The notes: generated from the letters alone by a model not told the origin. DNA of 64,000 nucleotides from Pogostemon cablin (GCA_023678885.1 CM042955.1:39089088-39153087); one strand, 5' to 3'; counted from the first letter of the stretch, positions 33,380 to 45,185 are shown. Made by a program: numbers and translations.

Positions 33380-34570
33380 ACATGTTACTTGTCCCGAGGC
33401 AACGAAAATAAAAACAAATCCAAAGAGTGTAATCACGAGATCAAGCTCAACCTATCGTAAAACATATAATTATATCAACTCAAAACATGCAATCCATCAT
33501 ACCTTTCATTCACGCAAAAACATCAATCACAGTACATCTACGAGTGATAAGTCATCTAACTCATGGGTAAGTGTTTACTCTCTCTCTCAAGTGTAAAAGA
33601 TGTACACTTCATGGTTAGTATCAACACTCAATTTCAATTCATATACTCACATAACCATAAGCTTGACAAATCCATCTATAACTATTTTAATACTAGGATC
33701 ATAAAGGACTTGCATTTAGGATGTAATGTTGGCTCTTTGGTAAAGGTAGGAGAATTTAGATAAGTAATTAAATTACTAGTAAAGAAGTACCTTGGAGAAT
33801 TGCTTTCCAACAACTTTCTTCTTTTCGTCTTCGCCCTTCTTAGGATTACCTCAATTTGCGCTTTCTCCATCTTTACTTGGATCAACATCTCTTCTTCGTA
33901 GTAGAATACCAATTCCAATGTTTTTCAAGTATGAGGTTACCAGTTTCGGGCACTATCCTTTTTAGCATTAGGGATACCGGTTTCAGGAACTATCCCTTGC
34001 AAGATTTAACCACTTGTCTCTTGATTCTTATTACACCAAATCCCTCCTTCCTATTTCCCTTCAAAACTTCATATAGCATTCATTTACCTCCACTCTTTAC
34101 TAGTAATAGGTGTTCAAGGCTCAAAAGGTAAATAGCTATTTATCAAAGGATTGCCAAAGAAAAAGCTTAAAGGCTCAAAAGGGCTTCCAATGATAATCAT
34201 ATAATAAGGTAGGATACATTTGGCTAAGTGACTTAATCAACAACAATGGCCTAAGATCATTTTCTAGTATTTATCAATTATAGACTTCAAACAAGACTCC
34301 AAGTCAAGTTCTAGAATACGAGTATACAAATGACTCTCAAGAAAACACTATCATGCTTATAGCACAATTACAAGGCTCAAATCCTCACACGGGTAATAGA
34401 ATCCTAAGCACTCTTCAAAGCATGCAATCAATAATCAATTTTCTATGAACTACAAGTAAAAATAGGACATGCTCGTCATCAACAAATCAACATGCATCAA
34501 AATAAGGCACATGCATAACATGAACAATCCTCATCACCAAACAATCTAAAATCAATGTAAACATCTTCTA
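33380..34570 (-). other. 3' non-coding region of element B
   Basis: Homologous to 54753-55690 in C and, on the other strand, to 50470-52138 in D. Shared landmarks are a GATGTAATGTTGGCTCTTTG phrase (33719) and repeated CAGTTTCGGGCACTAT-like blocks (33935-34000). The small open frames here (33128-34131) are not conserved and look spurious. Confidence 0.7.
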
Positions 34571-34574
34571 ACAA

Positions 34575-36180
34575 TCAATCAATCATCATTAATATCAAAT
34601 ACATGCCACCCACGCATGAATTATAAACTACACCCACAGAAATCAAGTCTCCATCTGTAAAGTGTAAAAGAGAATGGGGATGAGAATAATCAAAAAAGAT
34701 AAAAGACCTGGCAACTCTACTCCTCCGTAGCATCAACATCCTCATCTCTGCACGCCATCGATCAGACACTCGATGGAGATCACTGATATTCCTATTCATC
34801 ATGCGCCCATGATCACACATCTGCCTCAATCGACCATCCATGGCATCATAACGCGCATTGAGTGTGGCATAGTTCGCATTTGCTGATCCCAATTGCCTAT
34901 TCATTTCCTTTTAGTTCGCATTAAGTGTGGCGAAATGCTCATGCATCAACCGGAACTGCTCCCGATAAAATTGATCCTGGGCTACCCAATAATCCTGCTG
35001 CGACTGTGGTGGTGGCTCGAAAAACTCCTGCTCATGTGGCTGTGGCTGTGGAGGCTACACCGGGGGCATATCTATCCCCAAATATTCAAAAGCGGGTGGT
35101 GGCTGCTGCTCTTCCTCTTCAAAGTCGGCTGGATCTCCAATCAAAACCATGTCCTCATCAAAGACAATCTCATACGCCCGTATATCAGCAAGGAGTCTCC
35201 AATCTCCTCTTCCCAATCACGTCTCCGAGATCACCTTATGCTCCGTGGTACTCATAAATAATTTGTTGTTAACCCTCACAGAAGTGAGATCAATAATCAC
35301 CAATGGAAATTTTAACGTACTAGTATTCTTTCCTCGGATGAACATCCAAGTATCATCTAGCCGCTCAATCAGCCCCATCCTCACATAAGATGTCAAAATC
35401 AAGTCTGGATCCCCTCGTATAGGCCTGTGCCTGCTCAAATCGACTCTATAGTACTCCGCTATCAAGGTAATGAGTCCTCCGATGTTCACACGCTGAAATC
35501 TGTGGGTCGTGAACTTGTGAAGCTGATTGAAAAAGTATGCCACTATATTGAAGCAAACTCCATGTAGCATGCACCAAAGCACGTACAGCTCCCCCCTTGG
35601 AATACAACTCCCCTCGGATCTTGCAAACAACATATTGCCCAAAATCCTATCCATATATGCTAACATGGGGTTGCGGATGAAAGCAACCTTGGAAGTATTC
35701 GAATTATACCTCTCTCGCCTACCTGTAATAGCTCTCCTAAAGTCATCTGGCTTGAAATCATCATGCTCCATATCCGTCTCATTTTCACAGCCAATCAATT
35801 CATTAAACTCTCTGGCACACATCGTCTGCTCCTATCCACCAATATGCATCCAATTACCATAAGGAAGGTATCGGTCTCCACGCACTATCCTCAACGTACA
35901 TAGAACTTCCATAATGATGTGAAAATAGGTCTCTCTCTTCATCTCCATAAACTGAGTAATGCCTACTTGACCAAACATCCAACGAATATCATTGATAACA
36001 TTCATCTCCCTCATTGCATGATCATCCTAATACCTCGTCCTTGTGATCTTTTGCGCTATTGCAGCCCACAACTCCTTCTTCTCCTCCTAATTTGGAATTT
36101 TGATGCCATAATCGGATGGCCTCCTCTTCTCCATCTTCTTGGATGAAGAAGCAATCTCTTTTCCTACAAGAACAATACTT
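34575..36180 (-). pseudogene. Athila-type extra ORF of element B (3' of pol)
   Basis: Joined minus frames read KEIASSSKKMEKRRPSD (basic start), NVINDIRWMFGQVGITQF, EMKRETYFHIIMEVLC, then a 201-codon frame (35217-35822) with CAREFNELIGCE, KVAFIRNPMLAYMDRILGNM and ARSEGSCIPRGELYVLWCML, and a VNIGGLITLIAEYY segment. This resembles the ATHILA ORF1 family (PF03078, from memory), whose function is unknown. A coiled-coil-like tail (MNRQLGSANANYATLNARYD at 34904) follows. Two of the in-frame stops replace Gln (CAG to TAG, seen by comparison with C). It sits where envelope-like genes sit in Athila, but I see no membrane segment. Confidence 0.75.
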
Positions 36181-36835
36181 CAATACATACCAAAAGAGAT
36201 AAATATACTCATCCTAGGCTAGCATGAATCCTACTCAAGACTTCAAATTTATGTGCTTCAATCAACTCAACCTCAAGTGTACATTCAATAATAATTACAA
36301 TATACATCAACATTTTCAATCAAGAATAATCACTACGCCACACAAACATGCTTTCATCCTCACATGAACTTCAGCTAAAATACTAGCATGTTCATCTTCC
36401 ACCTTCAATTGCACCACAACAACACTTCAATTCAATGAGCCCATATATAAATCAAAATTAACCTCAAACCCATACTAAACACACCATCAATTTCAGAAAA
36501 ATTTCACAATTCGACATAAATCGAACCACGAAAATTCAAGTAAGAACTTCAACAATTCAACAATCAAATCCAACCAAAACTATCATGAATCCACTCACCC
36601 ATTCTTCTCTAAACATTATCACTACAATTTAAGAGTAGAAAGTAAGGAGAAATCATACCTTAGTTGGACATTGTGTGCGTGTGGTGATTGGCGACGAAAA
36701 CTCCCAAAATTCAAGTGAAAAGCCCCAAATCGGACTTGAAAACCCTCGAATTTGGATGTGAAATTGTGTGGAATAGAGAATTAGGGTGTAGGGAAGAGTT
36801 TGGGAAGAAAAACTTATGGTTTGGGGTCGTGCTCG
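36181..36835 (-). other. Untranslated leader between array and extra ORF, element B
   Basis: AT-rich and rich in TTCAATTC/CAAACATGC text. Matches 57546-58230 in element C. No ORF. Confidence 0.55.
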
Positions 36836-36839
36836 AGAA

Positions 36840-37395
36840 AGGGTGACGGGTGTATGTCGAACGGAATGAAAACTGACCTTTTAAAACTATTTCTGGAGCC
36901 CGTTCGACTTCAGCTTAAGTTATGTTATAAAATCGAGCAAGGGTTTTAAATCGAGCAACCCAAATCTGTCCTTTAAATTGGCATCATTCGACCTCCGTTC
37001 GACCAAAATATATTGGTCGAACAAGTACTGGAAGTTTAGCAAATTGCATAGTCGTGCTCCATGTTCTCCTCTGTTCCATTCGACCTTCGTTCGACTTTAC
37101 CTTTCTAGTCGAGCAACCATTGCTTGGTCGAACAAACTCTCTGTAAGTTTTTGCACATTTTGTTTGACCAGCGCTCAATCAAAAATCATGGTCGAACAAC
37201 AAGGTCCAAGTCGAACAACCCCTTCTGGAAAAAATTTCACATTTTGCTCGACCAGAGCTCGAGTTGGAACTCTTGGTCGAACAACCTAAACTTAGTCGAG
37301 CAGAGCTACTGTAAGTTTTGTGCATTTTTCTCGACCTCTGCTCGACTTTGTCTCCTTGGTCGAGCAATAGTGTATTGGTCGAACAACAACCTATC
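36840..37395 (-). repeat. TCGA-box tandem array in element B interior
   Basis: Units of about 84 bp, anchored by CTGTAAGTTTTTGCACATTTTG (minor variants) near 37141, 37224 and 37309. Each has facing boxes such as TTCGACC...GGTCGAA. I count about twenty TCGA tetranucleotides in about 500 bp, where about two are expected by chance. The short open frames on both strands are a by-product. Confidence 0.85.
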
Positions 37396-37685
37396 ATCTT
37401 GAAAATTCTTACTATTCTCGTTTTTCCCTGCAACAATTAAACTCTAGGACAACATCAAGCATCAAAATAACACTTTCTAAGCTTGAGAACCACTTTAGAC
37501 CATAAAACATCAAGTGTAACTACGCAATGACACTTAAAAACAAAACACCATTAAACACTAGGCAAATTGTAAAAAATAGACGCATCAAAACCAGTTAAAG
37601 TTTTAATATACTACAAAAAACAACTCCCCTAGCAAACGTTACAAAGAAAAGATTATACTCTCCGTGCTATGATGAGGTAAGTATA

Positions 37686-37703
37686 TCACACCCCTCCAAA
37701 CTT
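37686..37703 (-). other. Internal polypurine tract of element B
   Basis: Reads AAGTTTGGAGGGGTGTGA on the minus strand, soon after the end of pol and about 4.3 kb before the 3' LTR. Equivalent tracts occur in C (61724-61739) and D (50442-50458). Confidence 0.6.
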
Positions 37704-37849
37704 ATTAGAAACTATAGTGAAAACTAAGTTTGAAAAGAGATGTAATTTCTGAATAATACGCACGTCGAATATAAAAATTTCTTACTCACACTAATGAAAA
37801 TAAAGTAGTAAAACGGGAGGGAAAGCCCCCAACAGGCGCTCTTGTTTAA

Positions 37850-39120
37850 CATCGGAGAATCACGATGGTACCAATCTAGTGCAAGGTATCCTCAAAGACG
37901 ACGCAAGTATCAATGAATCAATCGATGCCCATTCGCCGCGATAATATCCCCATCTTTGTCCATATGTTCAAAACTCCCCCCTCCACAGGATATATGGATA
38001 ATGAAAGGCCCCGTCCACTTCAATTTCAATTTTTCTGCTAAGAGCTTCAAACGAGAGTTAGAAAGTAATACCTCATCACCTTGCTTGAACTCCTTATATG
38101 AGATCTTTGAATCATGCCATTTCTTGATTCTCTCCTTATAGATCTCCTAATTCTTATAACCTCAATTTCTGAACTCATCCACTTGATTGATATGAGTCAT
38201 CCTCAACTCCTTTTTATCCTTAAGAGACAAGTTCAAACTCTTCAATGCCCAAAAAGCTTTGAGTTGAATCTCTACGGGTAAGTGGCACGGCTTCCTATAG
38301 ACAATTTGATACGGTGACATATCCAACATTGTCTTATACACAATCCGGAACCCCCACAAAACATCATTGAGTTTCATAGCCCAATCCTTCCTATTGGTTC
38401 CGACTATCTTTTCCAAAACTTGCTTCACTTATCGGTTAGAGACTTCGGCTTGCTCATTCACTTGAGGATGATAGGGTGTAGTAACCCTATGCTTAACACC
38501 ATAATCCTTGAGAACCTTTTCAAGAAGCTTATTGGTGAAGTGAGTACCTCTATCGCTTACTAGTGCTCTCGGAACTCCGTAGCAGGCAAAGATATGTTTC
38601 TTCAAGAAAGATAAAACAGTCCTTGGATCATTCACGTGAGTGGGAATGGGTTCCACCCACTTAGAAACGTAATCTACTACTAAAAGAATGTAGTTAAATC
38701 CATTAGATGGGGGAAAAGGCCCCATAAAATCGATCCCTCATACATCGAAGATCTTAACAACAATGCTCGGCTGAAGTGGGATCTCGTCGCTCCTGCTTAT
38801 GTTCCCCATCCTTTGACATCTATCGCATGTCGCCACATAGGTCTCACAATCATTAAACAAGGTAGGCCAACAAACAGCAGATTGAAGTACCTTTGCTGCA
38901 GTTTTTTGAGCTCCGAAGTGCCCCCTTTAGGTTGTGCATGGCAAAAATCAATAACGCTCTCCATCTCCATCTCAGGCACACACCTACGGACTATGGAATC
39001 CGTACATATCTTATAGACAAATGGATCATACCATATAAGTGTCTCAACATCCCTCTTGAATTTTGCAAGTTGATATCGGTTGAGATCTCTTGGAATTTCT
39101 CCTACGGCAATGTAATTCAC
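37850..39120 (-). pseudogene. Integrase of element B
   Basis: The N-terminal part (38797-39120) has a degraded zinc finger (FCHAQPKGG). The catalytic core follows: MGPFPPSNGFNYILLVVDY at 38725, LVSDRGTHFTNKLLEK with the second Asp, and HPQVNEQAEVSNR with the Glu. Next comes LNDVLWGFRIVYKT (38162-38428) and a C-terminal KLKWTGPFII segment near 38010 with NGHRLIHD. Stops or frameshifts separate the blocks near 38813, 38726 and 38428. All three acidic positions look present, but the protein is not continuous. Confidence 0.9.
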
Positions 39121-39164
39121 TTAATCCGCATACCATGGATCCATTCCTTGGGTAGCCACTAGAC

Positions 39165-39640
39165 ATGCTCTCTCTGCTCCTTCAACGAACACTGCCATTA
39201 TCTTCTCATCAGGGAACATCTCTTTTATGCAATCGAAAGAATCATCACAGTGCTCCCTTATCTCCAACCTTGATAGGTGATCCGCCAAAACATTCTTCGT
39301 ACCCTTCTTATCTCAGATCTCCATTTCAAACTCCTGTAGAAGAAGGATCCATCTAATGATCCTCGGCTTCATTTATTTCTTCTCTATCAAATACTGGATC
39401 GCAGAATGATCCGTGTACACTATCATCTTCTTGCCAACCAAGTACTGTCGAAACTTATTGAACGCATACACGACAGCCAAAAACTCCTTTTCAGTCACCA
39501 TGTAATTCTTTTGTCTAGCATCAAAAGTTTTACTCGCTTAGTAAATGGCGCAAAACTTCTTATCTCTCAACTGCCCAAGCACCACTCCAAGTGCTAAGTC
39601 ACTTGCATCACACATAAGTACAAATGGCTGAGTCCAATCC
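39165..39640 (-). pseudogene. RNase H of element B
   Basis: QPFVLMCDASDLALGVVLGQ (catalytic Asp in CDAS) and ASKTFDARQKNYMVTEKE with YTDHSAIQYLIEKK, as in gypsy RNase H. A TAA near 39537 replaces the Tyr of YYASKT, and there is a further stop near 39375. Confidence 0.88.
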
Positions 39641-40507
39641 GGTGTGAACAAGATAGGTACAGTAATAAGCACCTCTTTCAAAACCTGAAAAGCTGCTAGA
39701 CATTCTTTATCAAAAATAAAAGGAACAACCTTTTCAAGTAAATGAGATAAGGGCTTGGAGTATTTCGAGAAGTCTTTTATGAATCTTCTACAAAAACCTG
39801 CGTGTCCAAGGAAAGACCGCACTCCCTTTTTATTAGTAGGTAGTGGAAGTTTCTCAATTGCCACCACCTTTGCTCTATCCACCTGCAATCCCTTGGCCGA
39901 AATATGATGGCCAAGAACAACCCCATCTCTTACCATGAAGTGGCACTTCTCCCAATTCAAGACGAGATTAGTTTCTTAGCATCTCTTCAAAATAGTAGCA
40001 AGGTTAGATAAACTAATATCAAAGGAGGAACAAAACACAGAAAAATCATTCATAAACACCTCCATAATCTTTTCTATTAACCCATCAAATATGTACATCA
40101 TGCAATGTTGAAATGTAGCAGGCGCATTACACAGTACAAAAGACATCTTTCTAAAGGCAAATGTCCCATACGGGAAAGTAAAAATCATCTTTTCTTGATC
40201 CTTGGATGGAATCATAATCTGATTATAACCCGAGTACCCATCCAAGAAGCAATAATACTCATGCCCTGCAAGACGATCGAGCATTTGATCCATGAAAGGA
40301 AGGGAAAAATGGTCTTTGCATGTATTTTCATCATTTTCCTGTAATCCTTACACACACGCCATCCCGTAGGAATCATAGTGGGTAATGTCTCCCCATCCTC
40401 AGCTTTCACAATAGTCATGCCCCCTTCTCAGCAACAACATATAGTTGACTCACATGGGGACTATCACTAATGGGATAAATAATTCCATCATCTAGCCATG
40501 TTAGGAT
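39641..40507 (-). pseudogene. Reverse transcriptase of element B
   Basis: LDDGIIYPISDS (near 40490), GWRVCKDYRK, then after a frameshift near 40295 IDQMLDRLAGHEYYCFLDGY (motif A, Asp kept). FMNDFSVFCSSFD follows: the catalytic YVDD/FMDD box has Asn for the first Asp (40041-40053). The thumb reads CHFMVRDGVVLGHHISAKGL and GFCRRFIKDFSKY (39538-39960). There is a stop near 39974. Confidence 0.92.
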
Positions 40508-41479
40508 TTACTTCCTAATCACTTCTTGAATAGCGGGATTCACCCTCCGCTGATTCTGAATACCACTCTTAGCCTCATCTAACAATCTTATCTTATGCAT
40601 GCAATATGAAGGACTAATACCTTTTAAATCATCAAGAGACCACCCAATCGCAGACTTATACTTCCTAAGAACATCTATCAATTCCTCAAGTTGATCATCA
40701 TCAAGGGAAGAAGATACAATTACCGGATATTGTTCATTGTCACCTAAGTAGGCATACTTCAAGTGTTCAGGTAGCGGTTTCAACTCTTCTTTCTTCTCAA
40801 CCTGAGGTGCGCTCTCTCTATCCAATGGTAGGTATTTCCTAGTCCACTTCACTTCTTCAATCTTGGTCCTCTTTGACTCATACCTGTCATCACCCAAAGC
40901 AAGAAAGTTTTCAAGAAATTCAATGCATACCTCATTGGAGAGTTCATCTAGCTCCGTAGTAGGAAAAGTAAGAGACTCCACCAAGAATGTCTCAATAGGA
41001 TCCTTCGACAGGATCAAAGAAATGTCTTCCTTCACAATCTCCTCCACCATGTCTATACTATGACATTGTGTCTCCATGGGTATCTTCATTGCTTTATCAA
41101 GGTTGAATAAGGCCTCTTCTTTGTCCATACACAGCCGTAATTCACCTTTTTGCACATCAATCATAGCTCCCACAGTAGCAAGGAAAGGTCTCCCCAAGAT
41201 AAGAGGGATATTATCCTTGTCATCTTCCATCTCAAGCACAAGAAAGCCCACAGGAAAGACAAGCTTCTCTACTTTGACAAGAATGTTTTCAATAACACCC
41301 TTCGGAAAGGTCATAGAACTATCCACCAGTTGTAGAGCCACCGATGTGGGACTTAACTCCCCCAAACCAAGATCACACAAAGCTCGTCGTGTCGACCCCT
41401 TTCTAATTTCACAGAAGATAGTAAAGCTTCCCGGATCTTTCAACTTAGCTGGCAGCTTCCTTGCATGGTCGAGCTGCAA
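40508..41479 (-). pseudogene. Protease and linker of element B (in-frame active-site deletion)
   Basis: 323 open codons, the longest frame of element B. Start KLPAKLKDPGSFTIFCEI, then RALCDLG joined straight to LGELSPTSVALQL. Element D has CDLGASINLMPHSVFKK before the same point, so 15 codons (45 bases, near 41370) are missing, including the flap after the active-site Asp. IPLILGRPFLATVGAMIDV follows, then a long acidic linker to the start of RT (VNPAIQEVIRK). It is counted as broken because the active site cannot form. Confidence 0.88.
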
Positions 41480-41734
41480 TTTTTTGACAGATTCACTGTT
41501 TCAATTCCGTTCAAAAAATAGGCTTAATATGGCATCTCCAAGATCGCTTCAGAGAAAGGTATGTTCAAACTTATCTTGTTTATGATGTCTAAAAACCTCT
41601 TGAACTTTTCTTCCGATCCCTTTTTGAAAAGACAGAAAGGAAATGGTGAAGCTATCTTTGTTTTGGGAATCCCCCATTCATCACATTCAACCTTCTCCGC
41701 TTTATCCTTTTCGGCTCAATCTCTTGGCTCTTTC

Positions 41735-42190
41735 TCACTTCTTCTCTACTGTAACCTCAATGTTATGCTCTTGAGATGGTACCATAATGTTCTGACCAAT
41801 GGGTGTAGCATTCGAGATCGAATTGGGCTCTGCACTGAACTGCTCGACCTCCGTTCGACCTAGCTGGTATGGTCGAATAGATTCAGAGTAGTCGAGCAAC
41901 TTATCCGATCGTGAGCTATGTTCCTTCAAGTATTGCTCGACCATTGTTCGACCTAGCTGGTCTGGTCGAATGACACTGTCTTGGTCGAGCAACTTGGCAG
42001 ATCAAGAAATCCCATTCACCAGGTGTTGTTCGACCTCTGTTGGACCAAGATGGTCTGTGGAATGACATGGTATTGGTCAAATGGCGAGTCTAAAAATAGG
42101 GTACCATAATTTTGTTTCTCCGGAGTCTGCTTGACTTCTGTTCGACCAGCAGGTCTGGTCGAACAACTGAGGTTTGGTCAAGCAACTCCC
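41735..42190 (-). repeat. TCGA-box tandem array between gag and protease, element B
   Basis: Four units of 93-99 bp at about 41840, 41935, 42029 and 42128. Each has facing boxes such as GTTCGACC...GGTCGAA with a 9-base loop. An 85-codon minus frame (41735-41992) runs through two of the units and reads LGRTMVEQ and LGRTEVEQ, so the boxes lie within translated sequence. Confidence 0.85.
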
Positions 42191-43737
42191 CTGCTTCCTT
42201 TGTTTTCACTCGCCGGCATCATTCGACCTTCATATTGTGTTCCCGACCTCAATGTGATAGCATGGCAAGACTTTGGATTCTCAATAGTTTGAGTCAATTT
42301 TTTTATGTTTCCAGTCATCTCCCCCGTCAACAATGTAAGGTCTTTCACTTGATTAGACAAATCCTCATGATTAACATCAATCTTTTTCTCTAACTTGGCC
42401 TCAAGACGATCCACTCTTGCATCGTTCCTTGCCATGTACCCGTTCACAGTATCCTCAAAACACGGCTTCCCTTCTTCCACCTTAGCTCCTGGATCAACAC
42501 CGATAGGAGATTGCACTGTATTATTCAGATTGCTCCATGAAAACTCCGGCCTCTTTGGTTGTTGGTAATTACCCGGGGGACCACGATTGTTGTAATTCCC
42601 CTGATAATTCCGGTTTCCTTGATTTGGGTACCTAGTTCCTTGAATACTTTGACCCATGGCATATTTAGCCTCCTCGATCGCCTCTTGGCTAGCTCCTTCA
42701 TAGCCACCAACATGCTGCATCATTGGTACTCTCTGAGATAAATCTGTGATCTACTTTTGATGAGACTCTAGTAACTTGCTAATATTAGCCAAGCTAGAGA
42801 CGATCTCATCATTTCTTCCTGACTTCACCATAGTGTGCTTAACATGTGCTACTTTACCAAGGACATAAGTGCCTCTAACTCTATCTGTCAGCCAATCTCT
42901 TGAATTCTTCAAAATATTCTCGAAAAGCTTCTCGGCCACAATGGATGACTTTGTAAGCAATGCTCCATTAGAAGAAGCATCAAGTAACTCACGAGAATCG
43001 CAATCCAACCCATTGTAGAATATACTGATATATTGAGCTTTAGATAGCCAATGCTGCGGACACTTTTGAAGCATGCCCTTGAATCTATCCCAAGCTTCAT
43101 GAAACTTCTTGTTACCATGGATAAAAAATTGATTAATTTCTTGCTTCATCTTGAACACCTTTGAGGGTGTCATGTAACGCTCCAAGAATTTCACTTTCAA
43201 CTTCTCCCATATATCACATTCAGCAGCATCAAGATTATCGTACTAATCTCTCGCGTTTTCATTCAGCGAGAACTTAAACAAAATTATCCTCCTCGCATCC
43301 TCGTGAGCTCTTGCATCTTTTTGTGTACTCGCATACCCAAGGAACTTATTTAGATGTTGCTGAGGATATTCAAAGGTTTCCCCAAAGAAAGGGCTCCTTT
43401 CAATCATGGTGATAAGAGCAGGGTGTAGATCGAAATCCGCTTTGGTCCCTTTTTCTTCTAACAACCCCGTATTGCCTCCTCTAATGTTCTTAAAGACTTC
43501 ATGGATAGCAAGTGTATCAGAATTCACTGCCATGTTGACTGCCTCTACTTCCAAATTAACTTCAGTTGCAGCTTCAATCGATTGAGAATTCGGCGCGTCA
43601 ACTTCAACTCCTAAATCAAGAGCCTCAGTTGGGTCAACGTTCTTGTTCTTATTCTTATTCTTCTTTTTCTTTCTCGACGATGCTCCAATCTCTGGATTAT
43701 AAGGCTGTATTTCACCTGTGTTCGATCTTGTGAGCAT
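42178..43737 (-). pseudogene. Gag of element B
   Basis: Starts MLTRSNTGEIQPYNPEIGAS at 43737. The retrotransposon gag core is present (ARRIILFKFSLNENARD, TAG, YDNLDAAECDIWEKLKVKFL, FHEAWDRFKGMLQKCPQHW). The TAG replaces Trp. A second TAG (near 42750) replaces Gln in the HQKQITDL-type phrase. The C-terminal part (42178-42723) is rich in Asn/Gly/Pro with PEFSWSNLNN and ends CHAITLRSGTQYEG, the usual Athila gag end. No CCHC knuckle is visible. Confidence 0.88.
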
Positions 43738-43825
43738 ACACCTAAGAAAATAAAGTGTTAGAAATCAAAGACAAGAATAATATAATCTCAATTAACTATA
43801 AATAATAAACTGATAATCTATGCCG

Positions 43826-43843
43826 TCCCCAGCAACAGCACCA
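43826..43843 (-). other. Primer-binding site of element B, tRNA-Asp type
   Basis: Minus strand TGGTGCTGTTGCTGGGGA. The complement of plant tRNA-Asp is TGGCGCCGTTGCCGGGGA (from memory). The three differences are all CG to TG. Confidence 0.8.
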
Positions 43844-44821
43844 AGAACTTGATGGGCGTTTTATCAACATATAAAATAATTCCCAAGTATGAAGGATATC
43901 AATTGTAGTTTCGATAGGCGACCAAGTGATTATCGAACCCAAGGGACAGATTATATTAAATTTAGTTATATTCTAATTAACTAAGACTATGTTGGTAAAT
44001 TTGGTTTGGAAAAATTGCCTAACTAAATAACATATAATTTAAATAGCAAATTAAATAACAAGCAATAGAGAAGATACGGTGGTGATCAAATAAGAAATTA
44101 GGTAGTTCTTCGGGTCGTCCATCTTTACTTATTAATTTCCTTTCCATGTGTTGATGTCCAACTCTGCCTTGTGGTTTATGGACGCAGCACTAAACTAAGC
44201 AAGTTCACCCTATAGACACAAGTAAACATGCGTATGACATGTGTGAATATCCTCGAAGCAAGAGATATAATTCACCCCCTTTCTAGGTACTATCAGTATC
44301 AATTATTTTCCGTGCACTTAGTACTCTAACTCGATTTGATCTCCATTTATAGGTACTATGAGGTTATACTCTTTATCCAACTTATTAACCCGAATAAGAT
44401 TCAATTAACAAGTATCTATATAAATCCCTTCACTTAGAATTATAACATGTATTCCTGCTTAGCAGTGAACGCACTCAATCAATAACCTAGATATGTATTC
44501 AGACTTTACATAACAGTTAATGATGCAAAAAGGACTGTGAGTATGAATTAAAAAGGCACAATCTTATATAAAATAAACCACAAGTAGTGTTGTACGGAGT
44601 TTACACATGGAAATTCAATTAACTCATAAAACTTTCATAACCCTAGAACTACCGAAGCGGCTCTAGCCCATGATGATCTAGAAACAATCATGGTTGATTG
44701 GTATGACCTTACTTAACTCTCCAGACGAACCTCTCTTCATGAATCCTTCGAATGATGGTAGGGTTTCGATGGTAGATGGATGATGGATGATGTGTGTCGT
44801 CCCTTTTCTTCTACGAAAGCT

Positions 44822-44833
44822 CTTCTTTTATAC
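44822..44833 (-). promoter_or_regulatory. TATA box of B 5' LTR
   Basis: GTATAAAAGAAG on the minus strand. This is the promoter position that would drive element B. Confidence 0.6.
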
Positions 44834-44934
44834 TCATTGAACCTCCTTATGGGCTTAGGATGTACTTTTACGTAATGCACTCGTCAAATTTGGTAAAAGA
44901 AATCAGAAATTTCCAAAAATAGAAGCAGCGAGAA

Positions 44935-45185
44935 TCCATTCGACCAAACCTTGCCTGGTCAAGCAAGGCCTTCAACTCGAGCAATTATCGAGTAAGCTCA
45001 CTGTAAGTTTTTATACATTTGGTTTGACTTCACTCATCTACTCGACCAAGATGATTCTCGTCGAGCAACATCTCCAAGTCGAGCAAGCTCTCTGGACGAA
45101 TCTGCATATTCTGCTCGACTTGGCCACTTTGTTTGACCAAAGTGATGATGGTCGAACAAGGTCTTGAGGTTGAACGGCCTTCGAA
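44935..45185 (-). repeat. TCGA-box cluster in B 5' LTR
   Basis: Same boxes and order as 32920-33180. Some have decayed to TTGACC or GGTCAAGCA, so both intact and C-to-T forms are present. It lies about 110-360 bases upstream of the TATA box in LTR sense. Confidence 0.8.

Noticed and set aside
33128..34131. Small genes at 33128, 33563 and 33856
   Set aside because: They lie in the LTR or 3' non-coding part of B and are not conserved in C or D.
34575..36180. Envelope gene of a plant retrovirus-like element
   Set aside because: Right position, but I see no signal peptide, membrane helix or cleavage site; described only as an Athila-type extra ORF.
36978..37436. Frames of 85-103 codons on both strands in the TCGA array
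   Set aside because: By-product of the repeat; the frames are not the same between B and C.
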